A stretch of DNA of 64,000 bases from Nonomuraea fuscirosea (GCF_003001935.1 NZ_PVNG01000003.1:186001-250000); one strand, 5' to 3'. Counted from the first letter of the stretch, positions 50,606 through 59,577 are shown. Numbers and translations: made by a program. Notes: generated from the letters alone by a model not told the origin.

Positions 50606-51817
50606 TTGATCACTTCTACGACCGGGCCTCAGCCGGCCGACTTCGCCGACGTACGGGCCACCAACCTCGCGGTCGTGCTGCGCTTCGTCCGCGAGCACGC
50701 GCCCTGCTCGCGCGCCGACATCGCGGCCTCCACCGGGCTGAACAAGGCGACGGTGTCGAGCCTGGTCGCGGACCTCATCGATCGCCGGCTCGTCCGCGAG
50801 ACCGGGCTGACGGAGAACCGCGTCGGCCGGCCGGCCACGATGCTCGTCCTCGACGGCTCGCCCTACGCGGCCATCGGCGTCGAGATCAACGTCGACACCG
50901 TGTCGGCCGTGGCCGTCGACCTGGCCGGCGAGCGGCTGCTGACCTGGCGGCGCTCGTTCTCGGCCGGCGACTCGGTCAACCAGGGTGTGGCGGCCGTCGG
51001 GGCGGTCGTCAGGCGCGTGGTCGGGCGCATGGCCAAGGAGGAGCGCCAGGTGCTCGGCCTGGCCGTGGCCGTTCCCGGGCTGGTCGACGTGCAGGGCACC
51101 GTACGCATCGCGCCCGGCCTCGGCTGGCGCGACGCCGACCTCGGCGGCGACCTGGCCAAGGCGCTGCGCGACCCCGGCTTCCCCATCCAGGTCGACAACG
51201 ACGCCAACCTCGCGGCCCTGGCCGAGCAGCGCTTCGGCGCCCACGCCGGCGCCTCCGACCTGGTCTACCTCACCGGCGAGCTCGGCGTCGGCGCGGGCGT
51301 CATCCTCGACGGGCGGCTGCGCAAGGGCGGGCGCGGCTTCAGCGGCGAGATCGGCCACGTCCAGCTCGACCCCGAAGGCCCCCGCTGCCACTGCGGCCGG
51401 CGCGGCTGCCTGGAGGCCATGGCCGGGATCGGCGCCGTGCTGCGCAGGGACCCGTCGCCGGCCGAGACCCAGGTCGAGATCGAGGAGGTCGTGCGCCTGG
51501 CCCGCGCGGGCGACGCCGGCACCCTGGCCACGCTCGACTCCGTCGGCCGCCATCTGGGCCAGGGCGTGTCTCTGCTGGCCAGCCTGCTCAATCCCGAAGT
51601 GGTGATTCTCGGCGGCTACTACGTGCCGCTGGCGCCGTGGCTGCTGCCCGCCGTCCACGACGAGCTGGCCGGCCGGGTCGTCGCCGAGGAGGCCGGCGGG
51701 TGCCAGGTCGTGGCCTCGACGCTGGGGCACGACGCGGCGGCGCTCGGGGGCGCGGCCCGCGTGCTCGACTCCGTCGATTCGGGAAGATTGCCCGGGGGAT
51801 TGTCGCGAATCCCTTGA
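50606..51817 (+). CDS. ROK family transcriptional regulator
   Basis: Repressor of 403 residues from the TTG at 50606 (an ATG at 50570 would add 12). The N-terminal winged helix-turn-helix spans about 20-75 (SRADIAASTGLNKATVSSLV). The ROK sugar-kinase-like domain follows, with LAVAVPGLVD, the DNDANLAALAEQRFG motif, GVGAGVILDG and the zinc-binding CHCGRRGCLEA with Cys-x-Cys and Cys. It is of the XylR/NagC-like group that senses a sugar and represses uptake genes. It is divergent from the sugar-binding lipoprotein gene, and the dyad between them is its likely operator. Confidence 0.88.
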   Translation: MITSTTGPQPADFADVRATNLAVVLRFVREHAPCSRADIAASTGLNKATVSSLVADLIDRRLVRETGLTENRVGRPATMLVLDGSPYAAIGVEINVDTVSAVAVDLAGERLLTWRRSFSAGDSVNQGVAAVGAVVRRVVGRMAKEERQVLGLAVAVPGLVDVQGTVRIAPGLGWRDADLGGDLAKALRDPGFPIQVDNDANLAALAEQRFGAHAGASDLVYLTGELGVGAGVILDGRLRKGGRGFSGEIGHVQLDPEGPRCHCGRRGCLEAMAGIGAVLRRDPSPAETQVEIEEVVRLARAGDAGTLATLDSVGRHLGQGVSLLASLLNPEVVILGGYYVPLAPWLLPAVHDELAGRVVAEEAGGCQVVASTLGHDAAALGGAARVLDSVDSGRLPGGLSRIP

Positions 51818-51887
51818 CCTTGGTCACGGCGGCGTGCACCCTTCAGTCAACCCACCGAAATGCCCGCGTAACTTCCCCAGGCCGGTC

Positions 51888-51903
51888 GTCGAAGCGCTTC
51901 GAC
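51888..51903. promoter_or_regulatory. LacI-type operator before GH3 gene
   Basis: Perfect 16-bp palindrome GTCGAAGCGCTTCGAC, 18 bp before the GH3 start. The central GCGC with flanking dyad is the usual form of LacI-family sites, and a LacI-family gene follows the GH3 gene. Confidence 0.7.
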
Positions 51904-51921
51904 ACTCTCAGAGGGATGATC

Positions 51922-54702
51922 ATGCAACAACCCCCCTTCCGTGACCCGGCGGTACCCCTTCCCGACCGGATCGACGACGTCCTGCGCAGGCTGACCCTTG
52001 AGGAGAAGGTGGGCCTGCTGCACCAGTACCAGGCGCCGGTGGAGCGGCTGGGCATCGGCGCGTTCCGCACGGGCACCGAGGCGCTGCACGGCCTGGCCTG
52101 GCTGGGCCCCGCCACCGTGTTCCCGCAGGCCGTCGGCCTGGCCTCCACCTGGGACCGCGACCTGGTCCGCCGGGTCGGCGAGGCGACGGGAAACGAGGTG
52201 CTCGCCTTCCACCACAAGGACCCCGCGGGCGCCGGGCTCAACGTGTGGGCGCCCGTGGTCAACCCGCTGCGCGACCCCCGGTGGGGGCGGAACGAGGAGG
52301 GCTACTCGGAGGATCCGTGGCTGACCTCCGTGCTGGCCGCCGCGTACGCGCGGGGGCTCTGCGGGCTCGACAGGCATCGTGGGAGCGCTCCCGCAATCCT
52401 CAGGACGGCCCCCACGCTCAAGCACTTCCTCGGCTACAACAACGAGACCGACCGGTGCACGACCTCCAGCAACCTGCCGCCGCGGGTGCTGCACGAGTAC
52501 GAGCTGCCCGCCTTCCGCGCGCCCATCGAGGAGGGCGTGGCGGTGGCCGTGATGCCGTCGTACAACCTGGTCAACGGGCGGCCCGCGCACCTCAGCCCGC
52601 TGATCGGGCAGGTGCTGCGGGCCTGGGCGCCGGACGACCTGCTGGTGGTCAGCGACGCGTACGCGCCGGGCAACCTCATCGCGCCGCAGGCTTACCACGA
52701 CACGCTGCCCGAGGCGTACGCGCACGCGGTCAAGGCCGGGCTCGACAGCTTCACCCAGGACGACGACCGCGCCGAGGCCACGCTCGGCCACCTGCGCGCG
52801 GCCCTGGCCCAGGGGCTGCTGGCCGAGGCGGACGTGGACGCGGCCGTGCGGCACGCGCTGTCGATCCGGTTCCGGCTGGGCGAGTTCGACCCGGCGACGC
52901 CGTACGACGACGTCAACGACAACGTGGTCAACTGCCCCGAGCACCAGGCGCTGGCCAGGGAGGCGGCGCGGCGCTCGTTCGTGCTGCTGGCGAACGACGG
53001 GCTGCTGCCGCTGCGCGACGTGACCAGGATCGCCGTGATCGGCCAGCTCGGCGACGCGCTCATGGAGGACTGGTACAGCGGCACCCTGCCCTACGCCGTC
53101 ACCGCCCGCGCCGGGCTGGCCGAGCGGTGCGAGACCGTGTTCTGCGAGGCCGTGGACCGGGTGACGCTGACCGCCGAGTCCGGCCCCATCGCCGCCGACC
53201 CGGCCGGCGGGCCGCTCGGCGTGGGCGAGCGGGCCGGGCTGTTCGACCTGTTCGACTGGGGCGGCGGCGCGTACGCGCTGCGCTCGGTCACCACCGGCCG
53301 GTTCGTGTCCGTGGACGGCGTGACGCTGGTGAACGACCAGCCGGGCCCGAACGGGTGGGAGGTGCGCCAGACGTTCCGGATGGAGGAGCGCCCGCGCGGC
53401 ACGCTCGCCCTGCGCCACATCTCGACCGGCTGCTACGTCGGCGCCGCGGACGACGGCGTGCTGTGCCTGGTGGACGACGCCGACCAGGCCGTCTGGCTGG
53501 CCATGGACGTGGTCAGGAGCGGCACCGAGGAGGCCGCCAGGCTGGCCGGTCAGGCGGACGTCGCGGTCGTGGTGGCCGGCGATCATCCGCTGGTCAACGG
53601 GCGCGAGACCGAGGACCGCATGACGCTGGCCCTGGCGCCCGCCCAGGACGCCGTGGTGCGGGCCGTGCGCGCGGCGAACCCGCGTACCGTGCTGGTCCTC
53701 ACCAGCGGCTACCCGCTCACCTGGACCGCGCGCGACCTGCCCGCGGTGCTGTGGTCGGCGCACGGCGGCCAGGAGTACGGCCACGCCCTGGCCGAGGTGC
53801 TGTTCGGCGACGCCGACCCGGAGGGCCGGCTGACCCAGACCTGGTACCGCTCGGAGCAGGAGCTGCCCGACCTGCTCGACTACGACATCATCGCCTCCGA
53901 CGCCACCTACCAGTACTTCCGCGGCGTCCCCCTGCACCCGTTCGGCCACGGCCTGAGCTACACCACCTTCGACTACGCCGGCCTGCGCGTCCGCCTGGCC
54001 GACGACGTCCTGGAGGCCGAGGCCACGGTGACGAACACGGGCGCGCGGCCCGGCGTCGAGGTCGTGCAGTTCTACACCCACCAGCAGCGCTCCCGCGTCA
54101 AGCAGCCGCTGCGCCGCCTGCGCGGGTTCGAGAAGGTGCGCCTTGAGCCGGGCGAGAGCCGGACGGTGACGCTCCGGCTGCCCGTCGCCGAGCTGGCCTT
54201 CTGGGACGTCACCAGGAGCAGGTTCGTCGTGGAGCACGCGCCGCACCAGCTCATGGTCGGCCGCAGCGCCACCGACCTGCGCCTGAGCGCCCGCTTCGAG
54301 GTCGCGGGCGAGAGCGTCCCGCCCCAGCGGGGGCCGCTGCGCGCGTCCTGCCACGACGAGTACGACGCGATCACCTTCGTGGACGAGACCAGGGTGGACG
54401 GCGACGCCGTGCGCTCGGACGCGGAGGGCGCCTGGATCCTGTTCCGGCAGGTGGACCTGACCGGCCGGACGCGCTGCGTGGCGCGGGCGGGCAGCACCGA
54501 GGGCGGCGTGATCACCCTGCGCCGCGGCGACCCTCTCTACGGGCCGCCGCTGGCCACGTTCCCGGTGCCCAGGACCGCCCGGTACGGCTATCACTCCGTC
54601 GAGGCCTGGCTCGAAGACGCCGGCGGGGTGCAGGATCTCTACGTGGTCTTCGAGAACGAGGGCGTGACGCTGGCCGGGATCGACTTCGGAGCCGGGGCTT
54701 GA
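51922..54702 (+). CDS. intracellular GH3 glycosidase with inserted beta-trefoil-like domain
   Basis: Enzyme of 926 residues without a signal peptide. The GH3 barrel has the nucleophile Asp245 in VVSDAYAPG and the loop KHFLGYNNETDR. An insert at about 412-523 (HISTGCYVGAADDG and SVTTGRFVSVDG units) looks like the beta-trefoil insert of the secreted paralogue at 11724. A fibronectin III-like domain (about 696-796) and a CBM6-like C-terminal domain follow. The ATG at 51922 has GAGGG 6 bases upstream; ATG 51916 is an alternative. It likely cleaves the oligosaccharide brought in by the adjacent importer. The stop overlaps the LacI start, and the palindrome upstream is its probable operator. Confidence 0.88.
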   Translation: MQQPPFRDPAVPLPDRIDDVLRRLTLEEKVGLLHQYQAPVERLGIGAFRTGTEALHGLAWLGPATVFPQAVGLASTWDRDLVRRVGEATGNEVLAFHHKDPAGAGLNVWAPVVNPLRDPRWGRNEEGYSEDPWLTSVLAAAYARGLCGLDRHRGSAPAILRTAPTLKHFLGYNNETDRCTTSSNLPPRVLHEYELPAFRAPIEEGVAVAVMPSYNLVNGRPAHLSPLIGQVLRAWAPDDLLVVSDAYAPGNLIAPQAYHDTLPEAYAHAVKAGLDSFTQDDDRAEATLGHLRAALAQGLLAEADVDAAVRHALSIRFRLGEFDPATPYDDVNDNVVNCPEHQALAREAARRSFVLLANDGLLPLRDVTRIAVIGQLGDALMEDWYSGTLPYAVTARAGLAERCETVFCEAVDRVTLTAESGPIAADPAGGPLGVGERAGLFDLFDWGGGAYALRSVTTGRFVSVDGVTLVNDQPGPNGWEVRQTFRMEERPRGTLALRHISTGCYVGAADDGVLCLVDDADQAVWLAMDVVRSGTEEAARLAGQADVAVVVAGDHPLVNGRETEDRMTLALAPAQDAVVRAVRAANPRTVLVLTSGYPLTWTARDLPAVLWSAHGGQEYGHALAEVLFGDADPEGRLTQTWYRSEQELPDLLDYDIIASDATYQYFRGVPLHPFGHGLSYTTFDYAGLRVRLADDVLEAEATVTNTGARPGVEVVQFYTHQQRSRVKQPLRRLRGFEKVRLEPGESRTVTLRLPVAELAFWDVTRSRFVVEHAPHQLMVGRSATDLRLSARFEVAGESVPPQRGPLRASCHDEYDAITFVDETRVDGDAVRSDAEGAWILFRQVDLTGRTRCVARAGSTEGGVITLRRGDPLYGPPLATFPVPRTARYGYHSVEAWLEDAGGVQDLYVVFENEGVTLAGIDFGAGA

Positions 54703-55703
54703 GCGGCCGCACGGTGACGATCGCGCAGGTCGCCAAGCACGCGGGGGTGGCCGTCAGCACGGTGTCGTACGTGCTCAGCGGCAAGCGGACGATCTCGGCC
54801 GACACCAGGCGGCGGGTGCTCGACAGCATCAGCGCGCTCGGCTACCACCCCAACGCCGGCGCCCGCGCGCTGGCCAGCAAGCGCTCCAACGTGATCGCGC
54901 TGGTGCTGCCGCTGCGCGCGGGCATGCACGTGCCCGTGCTGATGCGCTTCGCCAGCGCCGTCGTGACGGCCGCGCGCCGGTTCGACCACGACGTGCTGCT
55001 GCTGACCGCCGACGAAGGTCCGGAGGGCATCCGGCGGGTGGCGGCCAGCGCGCTCGTGGACGCGCTGGTGCTCATGGACGTGGAGCTGGACGACCGCCGG
55101 GTGCCGCTGCTGCGCGAGCTGGCCGAGCCGAGCGTGCTCATCGGCTTCCCCGCCGAGCCGGCCGGGCTCACCTGCGTGGACCTCGACTTCGCCGCGGCGG
55201 GGGCGCGCTGCGTGGAGCACCTGGCCGAGCGCGGGCACGAGGAGATCGCCCTGCTCGGAGCGCCGTCGGTGGTCTACGACCGGGGCACCGGCTTCGCCAC
55301 CCGGACGCGCGAGGGCTTCGCCCGGGCGCTGGACGCCCACGGGCTCAAGGGCGTGACGCTGCCCTGCGAGGAGACGTTCGACGAGGTGTACGAGACCGTC
55401 CGCGACCTGCTCCTCGACCGTCCCGGCCTGTCCGGTCTCGTCGTGCACAACGAGGCGGCGGTGAGCCACGTGCTGGCGGCGCTGCGCCAGCTCGACCGGC
55501 GGGTGCCGCACGACGTGGCCGTGGTGGCGATCTGTCCCGACGACGTCGCCGAACGGGCCGGGCCGCCGCTCACCTCGGTGCTGATCCCGGCCGAGGAGGT
55601 GGGCAGGGAGGCGGTCCGCCTGGTCATGGACAAGCTGGAGGGCCGTGCGGTGCCCGAGTCGACCCTGCTGACGCCGCTGCTCGCCGTCCGCGCCAGCACC
55701 TGA
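54699..55703 (+). CDS. LacI family transcriptional regulator
   Basis: Repressor of 334 residues. The N-terminal helix-turn-helix reads VTIAQVAKHAGVAVSTVSYV, followed by the hinge helix NAGARALASKRS, and a periplasmic-binding-protein-like sugar domain (VIALVLPLRAGMHVPV onward). The TTG start at 54699 overlaps the GH3 stop (TTGA) with GGAG 7 bases upstream. It probably binds the 16-bp palindrome before the GH3 gene and responds to a di- or oligosaccharide. Confidence 0.9.
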   Translation: MSGRTVTIAQVAKHAGVAVSTVSYVLSGKRTISADTRRRVLDSISALGYHPNAGARALASKRSNVIALVLPLRAGMHVPVLMRFASAVVTAARRFDHDVLLLTADEGPEGIRRVAASALVDALVLMDVELDDRRVPLLRELAEPSVLIGFPAEPAGLTCVDLDFAAAGARCVEHLAERGHEEIALLGAPSVVYDRGTGFATRTREGFARALDAHGLKGVTLPCEETFDEVYETVRDLLLDRPGLSGLVVHNEAAVSHVLAALRQLDRRVPHDVAVVAICPDDVAERAGPPLTSVLIPAEEVGREAVRLVMDKLEGRAVPESTLLTPLLAVRAST

Positions 55704-55746
55704 CCCGTCCCGGGCCCGCTGCGGCAAACACCCTCTCGCCCCAAAA

Positions 55747-55781
55747 GTACGGAAGGTAATCGTCCGTACGCTCAGCGTACG
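55747..55781. promoter_or_regulatory. dyads upstream of gas vesicle operon
   Basis: Two overlapping inverted repeats: GTACGGA (55747) with TCCGTAC (55763), and CGTACGC-TCA-GCGTACG (55765-55781). They lie about 75-105 bp before gvpA and may be regulator sites. The rest of the 150-bp gap shows no clear promoter elements. Confidence 0.45.
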
Positions 55782-55853
55782 TCAAATCTGCCTGGTTTGT
55801 GGTTCCCTGTCGTATTTCACGGGCAGGCTGGCGGAGGCGAGGGGGAGATTCAT

Positions 55854-56321
55854 ATGAGTACGTCTGTGCAACCGGCGTCAGCCGGCGCGGGGGGCGGCGG
55901 CGGACCGTCAGGCCTCGCCGACGTGATCGACACGATCCTCGACAAGGGCCTCGTGATCGACGCCTACGTCAGGGTGTCGCTCGTCGGCATCGAGATCCTG
56001 ACGATCGACGCCCGCGTCGTCGTGGCCAGCGTCGACACCTACCTGCGCTTCGCCGAGGCCGCTAACCGGCTCGACATGACCAAGAGCGAGAAGGGCCTGC
56101 CCGACGTCATCGCGGACGCCAAGGGCGTGCCGAGCCAGGACAAGGCCAAGGACATGATCCAGGGCGTCGTGGAGGAGGCCGGCGACTCGCTCGGCGAGCT
56201 CACCGGCAAGCAGCGCGATCCCGCGGCCGAGGCGGCCGAGTCCGAGACCGAGGTCGAGGTGGACCGCGCACACCAGGGCCCGCCGAAGAGGAAGTTCCGG
56301 CCCAAGCGAGAGGAAGGCTGA
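55854..56321 (+). CDS. gvpA: gas vesicle structural protein GvpA/GvpJ family
   Basis: Gas vesicle wall protein of 155 residues. The conserved core (about 20-80) reads [20 protein letters not shown] then [20 protein letters not shown] and [13 protein letters not shown], the strand-helix-strand pattern that builds the gas-filled ribbed shell. The charged C-terminal tail of about 75 residues (ending [11 protein letters not shown]) is longer than cyanobacterial GvpA, as is usual in actinobacteria. GGGGGAG lies 7 bases before the ATG at 55854. It is first gene of the operon. Confidence 0.9.
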   Translation: MSTSVQPASAGAGGGGGPSGLADVIDTILDKGLVIDAYVRVSLVGIEILTIDARVVVASVDTYLRFAEAANRLDMTKSEKGLPDVIADAKGVPSQDKAKDMIQGVVEEAGDSLGELTGKQRDPAAEAAESETEVEVDRAHQGPPKRKFRPKREEG

Positions 56322-56326
56322 GCGCC

Positions 56327-57130
56327 ATGGGACGTCCGACGAAGGTCTCCGGAGCCTCCGCGCCCGACCAGGCCGCCGCCCAGAGCCAGACCCTCGGCTC
56401 GTACGTGTACGGCATCGTCCGCGCGAACGCGAAACTGCCCTCCGGCCAGCGCGGACTGGGCGACCCCGCGGGCGAGGTCAGGCTGATCCAGCAGGGCGAG
56501 ATCGCGGCTTTGGTCAGCGACGTCCGGCTGGACGAGCCGCTCGGCCGGCCCGACGACTTCTACGCGCACGAGAGGCTGCTGGACGCGCTGGCGGCCAAGG
56601 GCCCCGTGCTGCCGTTCCGCTTCGGCGCCGTCCTGGCCAGCGCCGACGCCGTCGAGGAGGAGCTGCTCGGGCCGCACCACGACGACTTCCTCGGCGCGCT
56701 CAACGAGGTCGAGGGTCACGCCGAGTACGTCGTCAAGGGCCGCTACGACGAGGGGACCGTGCTGACCGAGATCCTCGCCGAGAGCCCGGAGGCGCAGGCG
56801 CTGCGCGAGGCCATCCGCGGCAAGCCGGAGGACGCGACCAGGAACGAGCGGATCAGGCTCGGCGAGATCATCAACGCCTCGATCGAGGCCAAGCGCGAGA
56901 TGGACACCAACCTGCTCGCCGACGCCCTGACCGGCCTGTTCACCCAGGCGGTCATCCGCGACCCCTCGCACGAACAGGACGCCGTGCACCTGGCCCTGCT
57001 GAGCAGGACCGACGAGCAGGAACGACTGGAGCAGGCGCTGCGGGAATTCGGCCAGCGCTGGGAGGGCCGGGTCACCCTGCGGCTGCTCGGCCCCATGGCG
57101 CCCTACGACTTCGTCGTCGCGCAGGCGTGA
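56327..57130 (+). CDS. gvpF: gas vesicle protein GvpL/GvpF
   Basis: Accessory gas vesicle protein of 267 residues with the GvpF/L fold: YVYGIVRANAKL at the start, VLPFRFGAVLASADAVEEEL in the middle and RLLGPMAPYDFVVAQ at the end. GvpF/L family members bind GvpA and help nucleate the vesicle. It starts 5 bases after gvpA. Confidence 0.88.
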   Translation: MGRPTKVSGASAPDQAAAQSQTLGSYVYGIVRANAKLPSGQRGLGDPAGEVRLIQQGEIAALVSDVRLDEPLGRPDDFYAHERLLDALAAKGPVLPFRFGAVLASADAVEEELLGPHHDDFLGALNEVEGHAEYVVKGRYDEGTVLTEILAESPEAQALREAIRGKPEDATRNERIRLGEIINASIEAKREMDTNLLADALTGLFTQAVIRDPSHEQDAVHLALLSRTDEQERLEQALREFGQRWEGRVTLRLLGPMAPYDFVVAQA

Positions 57131-57142
57131 GGAGCATGAGCG

Positions 57143-57370
57143 ATGGGCCTGATAAGCGGCATCTTCACCTGGCCGCTGACACTGCCGGTCCGGGGACTGA
57201 TCCGGCTCGCGGAGCTCATTCAGGAGCAGGTCGAACGGGAGACGCGCAACCCCGCGACCGTGCGCAGGAAGCTGGAGGAGATCGAGGCGATGCGCGCCGC
57301 CGGCGAGATCTCCGAGGAGGACGAGCGCCAGGCGATCGAGCAGGTGCTGCGCATGGCGACCCGGAGGTGA
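57143..57370 (+). CDS. gvpG: gas vesicle protein GvpG
   Basis: Small accessory protein of 75 residues. GLISGIFTWPLTLPVRGLIRL, followed by a long charged helix (EEIEAMRAAGEISEEDERQA), is the standard GvpG pattern. It lies 12 bases after gvpF and 4 bases before gvpO. Confidence 0.9.
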   Translation: MGLISGIFTWPLTLPVRGLIRLAELIQEQVERETRNPATVRRKLEEIEAMRAAGEISEEDERQAIEQVLRMATRR

Positions 57371-57374
57371 AGCG

Positions 57375-57818
57375 ATGACGATCAGGCGTCCCGCCGCGGA
57401 GCAGCCGCGCGTACGCCGCCGGTTCCGCACGGATGCCCCGTCCCGGTCGCAGGACCAGCCGTCCGAGCAGCCACCTGGCCGGCCGTCTGGGCGACCGCCT
57501 GAGCAGCCGTCCGAACGATCGCCGGAGCCGGAACGGGGGCGGCCCGGGGGTGGGCTGACCGCCGTGACGGCCGGCGGCGTCGGCCAGCGCCAGATCGCCG
57601 AGCTGACCACGAAGCACGTCGAGGGCGTCACCTCGGTCGCGCCCGCCGACGGCGGCTGGGTGATCGACGTCGAGGTGGTCGAGGACCGCCGGATCCCCTC
57701 GTCGGGCGACATCCTCGCCCTCTACCAGGTGCAGATCGACAAGGAGGGCAGCCTGTTGTCCTATCGCAGGATCCGGAGATACAAGCGGTCCAACGCCGAG
57801 TACAGCGAGGCGTACTGA
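57375..57818 (+). CDS. gvpO: gas vesicle protein GvpO
   Basis: Accessory protein of 147 residues. The first 60 residues are a disordered, Pro/Arg/Ser/Glu-rich tail with imperfect PSEQPPGRPSGRPPEQPSE repeats. The C-terminal domain (about 70-147) has GGWVIDVEVVEDRRIPSSGD and LLSYRRIRRYKR, diagnostic for GvpO of actinobacteria and haloarchaea. It starts 4 bases after gvpG. Confidence 0.88.
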   Translation: MTIRRPAAEQPRVRRRFRTDAPSRSQDQPSEQPPGRPSGRPPEQPSERSPEPERGRPGGGLTAVTAGGVGQRQIAELTTKHVEGVTSVAPADGGWVIDVEVVEDRRIPSSGDILALYQVQIDKEGSLLSYRRIRRYKRSNAEYSEAY

Positions 57819-57819
57819 C

Positions 57820-58164
57820 ATGGACAGAGCATCGTCGTCCGGCGCCGTGGCCCGGCCCGCGTACGGCTCGATGGGGTCAGGCGGCGGCCGTGAGCCCGCC
57901 AACCTCGGCGACATTTTGGAGCGGGTGCTCGACCGGGGAGTGGTGATCGCCGGGGACATCCGGGTGAACCTGCTCGACATCGAGCTGCTCACGATCAAGC
58001 TGCGGCTGCTGATCGCCTCGGTGGACACCGCCAAGGAGCTGGGCATCGACTGGTGGAAGCACGACCCGTTCCTGTCGGGGCGGGACCGTCAGCTGGTGGA
58101 GGAGAACCGCCGCCTGCGCCGCCGCGTGGCCGCACTCGAACGCCCGGGAGACCTCGATGACTGA
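57820..58164 (+). CDS. gvpJ: gas vesicle protein GvpJ (GvpA-like)
   Basis: GvpA-family minor wall protein of 114 residues: LGDILERVLDRGVVIAGDI and LLDIELLTIKLRLLIASV form the conserved core, with a Gly/Ser-rich N-terminus and a charged coiled tail (LVEENRRLRRRVAALE). Starts 1 base after gvpO and overlaps gvpL by 8 bases. Confidence 0.85.
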   Translation: MDRASSSGAVARPAYGSMGSGGGREPANLGDILERVLDRGVVIAGDIRVNLLDIELLTIKLRLLIASVDTAKELGIDWWKHDPFLSGRDRQLVEENRRLRRRVAALERPGDLDD

Positions 58165-59008
58165 TGCGGGCTCGGGCTCGGGCGAGGGCTTCGCGGAGGG
58201 CGAGGGCTTCGCGGTAGGCGGGAACTTCGCGGAGGGAGAGGGCTTCGCGGCGGGTGAGGGCGAGGGGACCTATCTCTACGCGGTGGCCCGCGACCCGCTG
58301 CCCGCTCCGGCCGGCGTGGCGGGCGCCCCCGTGCGCACGATCGCCCACGCCGGCCTGGTGGCCTATGTGAGCACGGTGCCGCTGGAGCGGTTCGGGGAGG
58401 AGCCGCTGCGCCGGTTGCTGGAGGACATGGACTGGCTGGCGGAGACCGCCCGCGCCCACCACCTCGTGGTCGACACCGTGGCGGCGCTCACGACGACCGC
58501 GCCGGTCCGGCTCGTCACCGTGTACGCGGACGACGCCCAGGTCGCCGACCTGCTGGAACGGCGGGAGAACGACTTCCTGCGCCTGCTGGAGCACGTCACC
58601 GGCCGCAGGGAGTGGGGCGTCAAGGCGTACGCCGTCCAGCCCGCCGAGCAGGAGCACCCGCAGCAGAGCGCCGAGGCGCACGCCGGGCGGCCCGGCACCG
58701 CGTACCTGCAACGCCGCCGGACCAGCCTGCGCGGGCGGGAGCAGGCGCGCAGGCAGGCGCTCCAGCGGGCCGACCACATCCACCGCGCGCTGGCCGCCGT
58801 CGCCGCCGCCGGGCTGCGGCACCGCGCCCAGGACCCGCGCCTGTCCGGCCGGGACGCCCCGATGCTGCTGAACGGCGCGTACCTGGTGGACCAGGAGCGC
58901 GACGCCGAGTTCGCCGACCTGGTCGCCACCTTCGGCGGGGACGGCGTGGAGCTCAGGATGACCGGACCGTGGGCGCCGTACTCGTTCACGGTCATGGAGG
59001 CGACATGA
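58157..59008 (+). CDS. gvpL: second GvpL/GvpF-family gas vesicle protein with Gly/Phe/Glu repeat head
   Basis: GvpF/L-type protein of 283 residues. The first 36 residues are an imperfect repeat of GEGFAEGEGFA units, probably disordered. The domain then begins YLYAVARDPLPAP and ends MTGPWAPYSFTVME. Overlaps gvpJ by 8 bases. The four-fold RTGAGACGGG repeat begins at its stop codon. Confidence 0.85.
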   Translation: MTDAGSGSGEGFAEGEGFAVGGNFAEGEGFAAGEGEGTYLYAVARDPLPAPAGVAGAPVRTIAHAGLVAYVSTVPLERFGEEPLRRLLEDMDWLAETARAHHLVVDTVAALTTTAPVRLVTVYADDAQVADLLERRENDFLRLLEHVTGRREWGVKAYAVQPAEQEHPQQSAEAHAGRPGTAYLQRRRTSLRGREQARRQALQRADHIHRALAAVAAAGLRHRAQDPRLSGRDAPMLLNGAYLVDQERDAEFADLVATFGGDGVELRMTGPWAPYSFTVMEAT

Positions 59009-59101
59009 GACGGGCCAGGACCGGGACATGAGACGGGTCAGGGTGCGGACGTGAGACGGGCGGTCATGACGGCGGCGTGCGGGGAGGCGACGTGAGACGG
59101 G
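59005..59101 (+). repeat. four-fold repeated start region with chained mini-ORFs
   Basis: (A/G)TGAGACGGG occurs at 59005, 59028, 59051 and 59092. The first three open tiny frames (8, 8 and 14 residues: MRRARTGT, MRRVRVRT, MRRAVMTAACGEAT). Each ends in a TGA that overlaps the next start, so the chain runs from the gvpL stop to the start of the next gvp gene. It looks like tandem duplication of a start region. Confidence 0.75.
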
Positions 59102-59286
59102 ACGTGGTGGCGGAGGAGCGGCTGCCGCCGGAGCGCGTGGCGCTCGTGGACCTGCTGGACCGGCTGCTGGCCGGCGGCGTCGTGCTGACCGGCGACCTGG
59201 TGCTGTCCATCGCCGACATCGACCTCGTCCACATTTCGCTGCGCGCCCTGATCGCGTCCGTGGACGAGCTCGAAGGGAGCTGGTGA
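59092..59286 (+). CDS. gas vesicle GvpJ/GvpS-like small protein
   Basis: GvpA-family minor protein of 64 residues starting MRRDVVAEERLPPER. The core ALVDLLDRLLAGGVVLTGDL and LSIADIDLVHISLRALIASV matches GvpJ/M/S proteins. GTG at 59092 has GGGGAGG 5 bases upstream. It is the last copy in the repeated-start chain. Its stop is 6 bases before gvpK. Confidence 0.83.
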   Translation: MRRDVVAEERLPPERVALVDLLDRLLAGGVVLTGDLVLSIADIDLVHISLRALIASVDELEGSW

Positions 59287-59292
59287 GCGGCC

Positions 59293-59577
59293 GTGGAGAC
59301 GCCCCGCTGGCGCGTCGCCGCCGACCCTGAGACGGTCGAGCGCGACCTGAGCCGCCTCGTCCTCACCCTGGTCGAGCTGGTACGCCAGCTCGTGGAGCGC
59401 CAGTGCGTCCGCCGCATGGAGCAGGGCAGCCTGACGGACGAGCAGATCGAGGTGCTCGGCGTCACCCTGATGCGCCTGGAAGAGGCGATGACGGACCTCT
59501 GCGCCCGCTTCGAGCTCACCCCGCAGGACCTCAACCTCGACCTCGGCCCCCTCGGTACGCTCCTGCCCGCGGACTGA
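59293..59577 (+). CDS. gvpK: gas vesicle protein GvpK
   Basis: Accessory protein of 94 residues. VERDLSRLVLTLVELVRQLV, RRMEQGSLTDEQIEVLG and DLNLDLGPLGTLL are the GvpK signature. GTG start, last gene of the gas vesicle operon. The ECF sigma gene starts 44 bp later, with no terminator seen. Confidence 0.9.
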   Translation: METPRWRVAADPETVERDLSRLVLTLVELVRQLVERQCVRRMEQGSLTDEQIEVLGVTLMRLEEAMTDLCARFELTPQDLNLDLGPLGTLLPAD

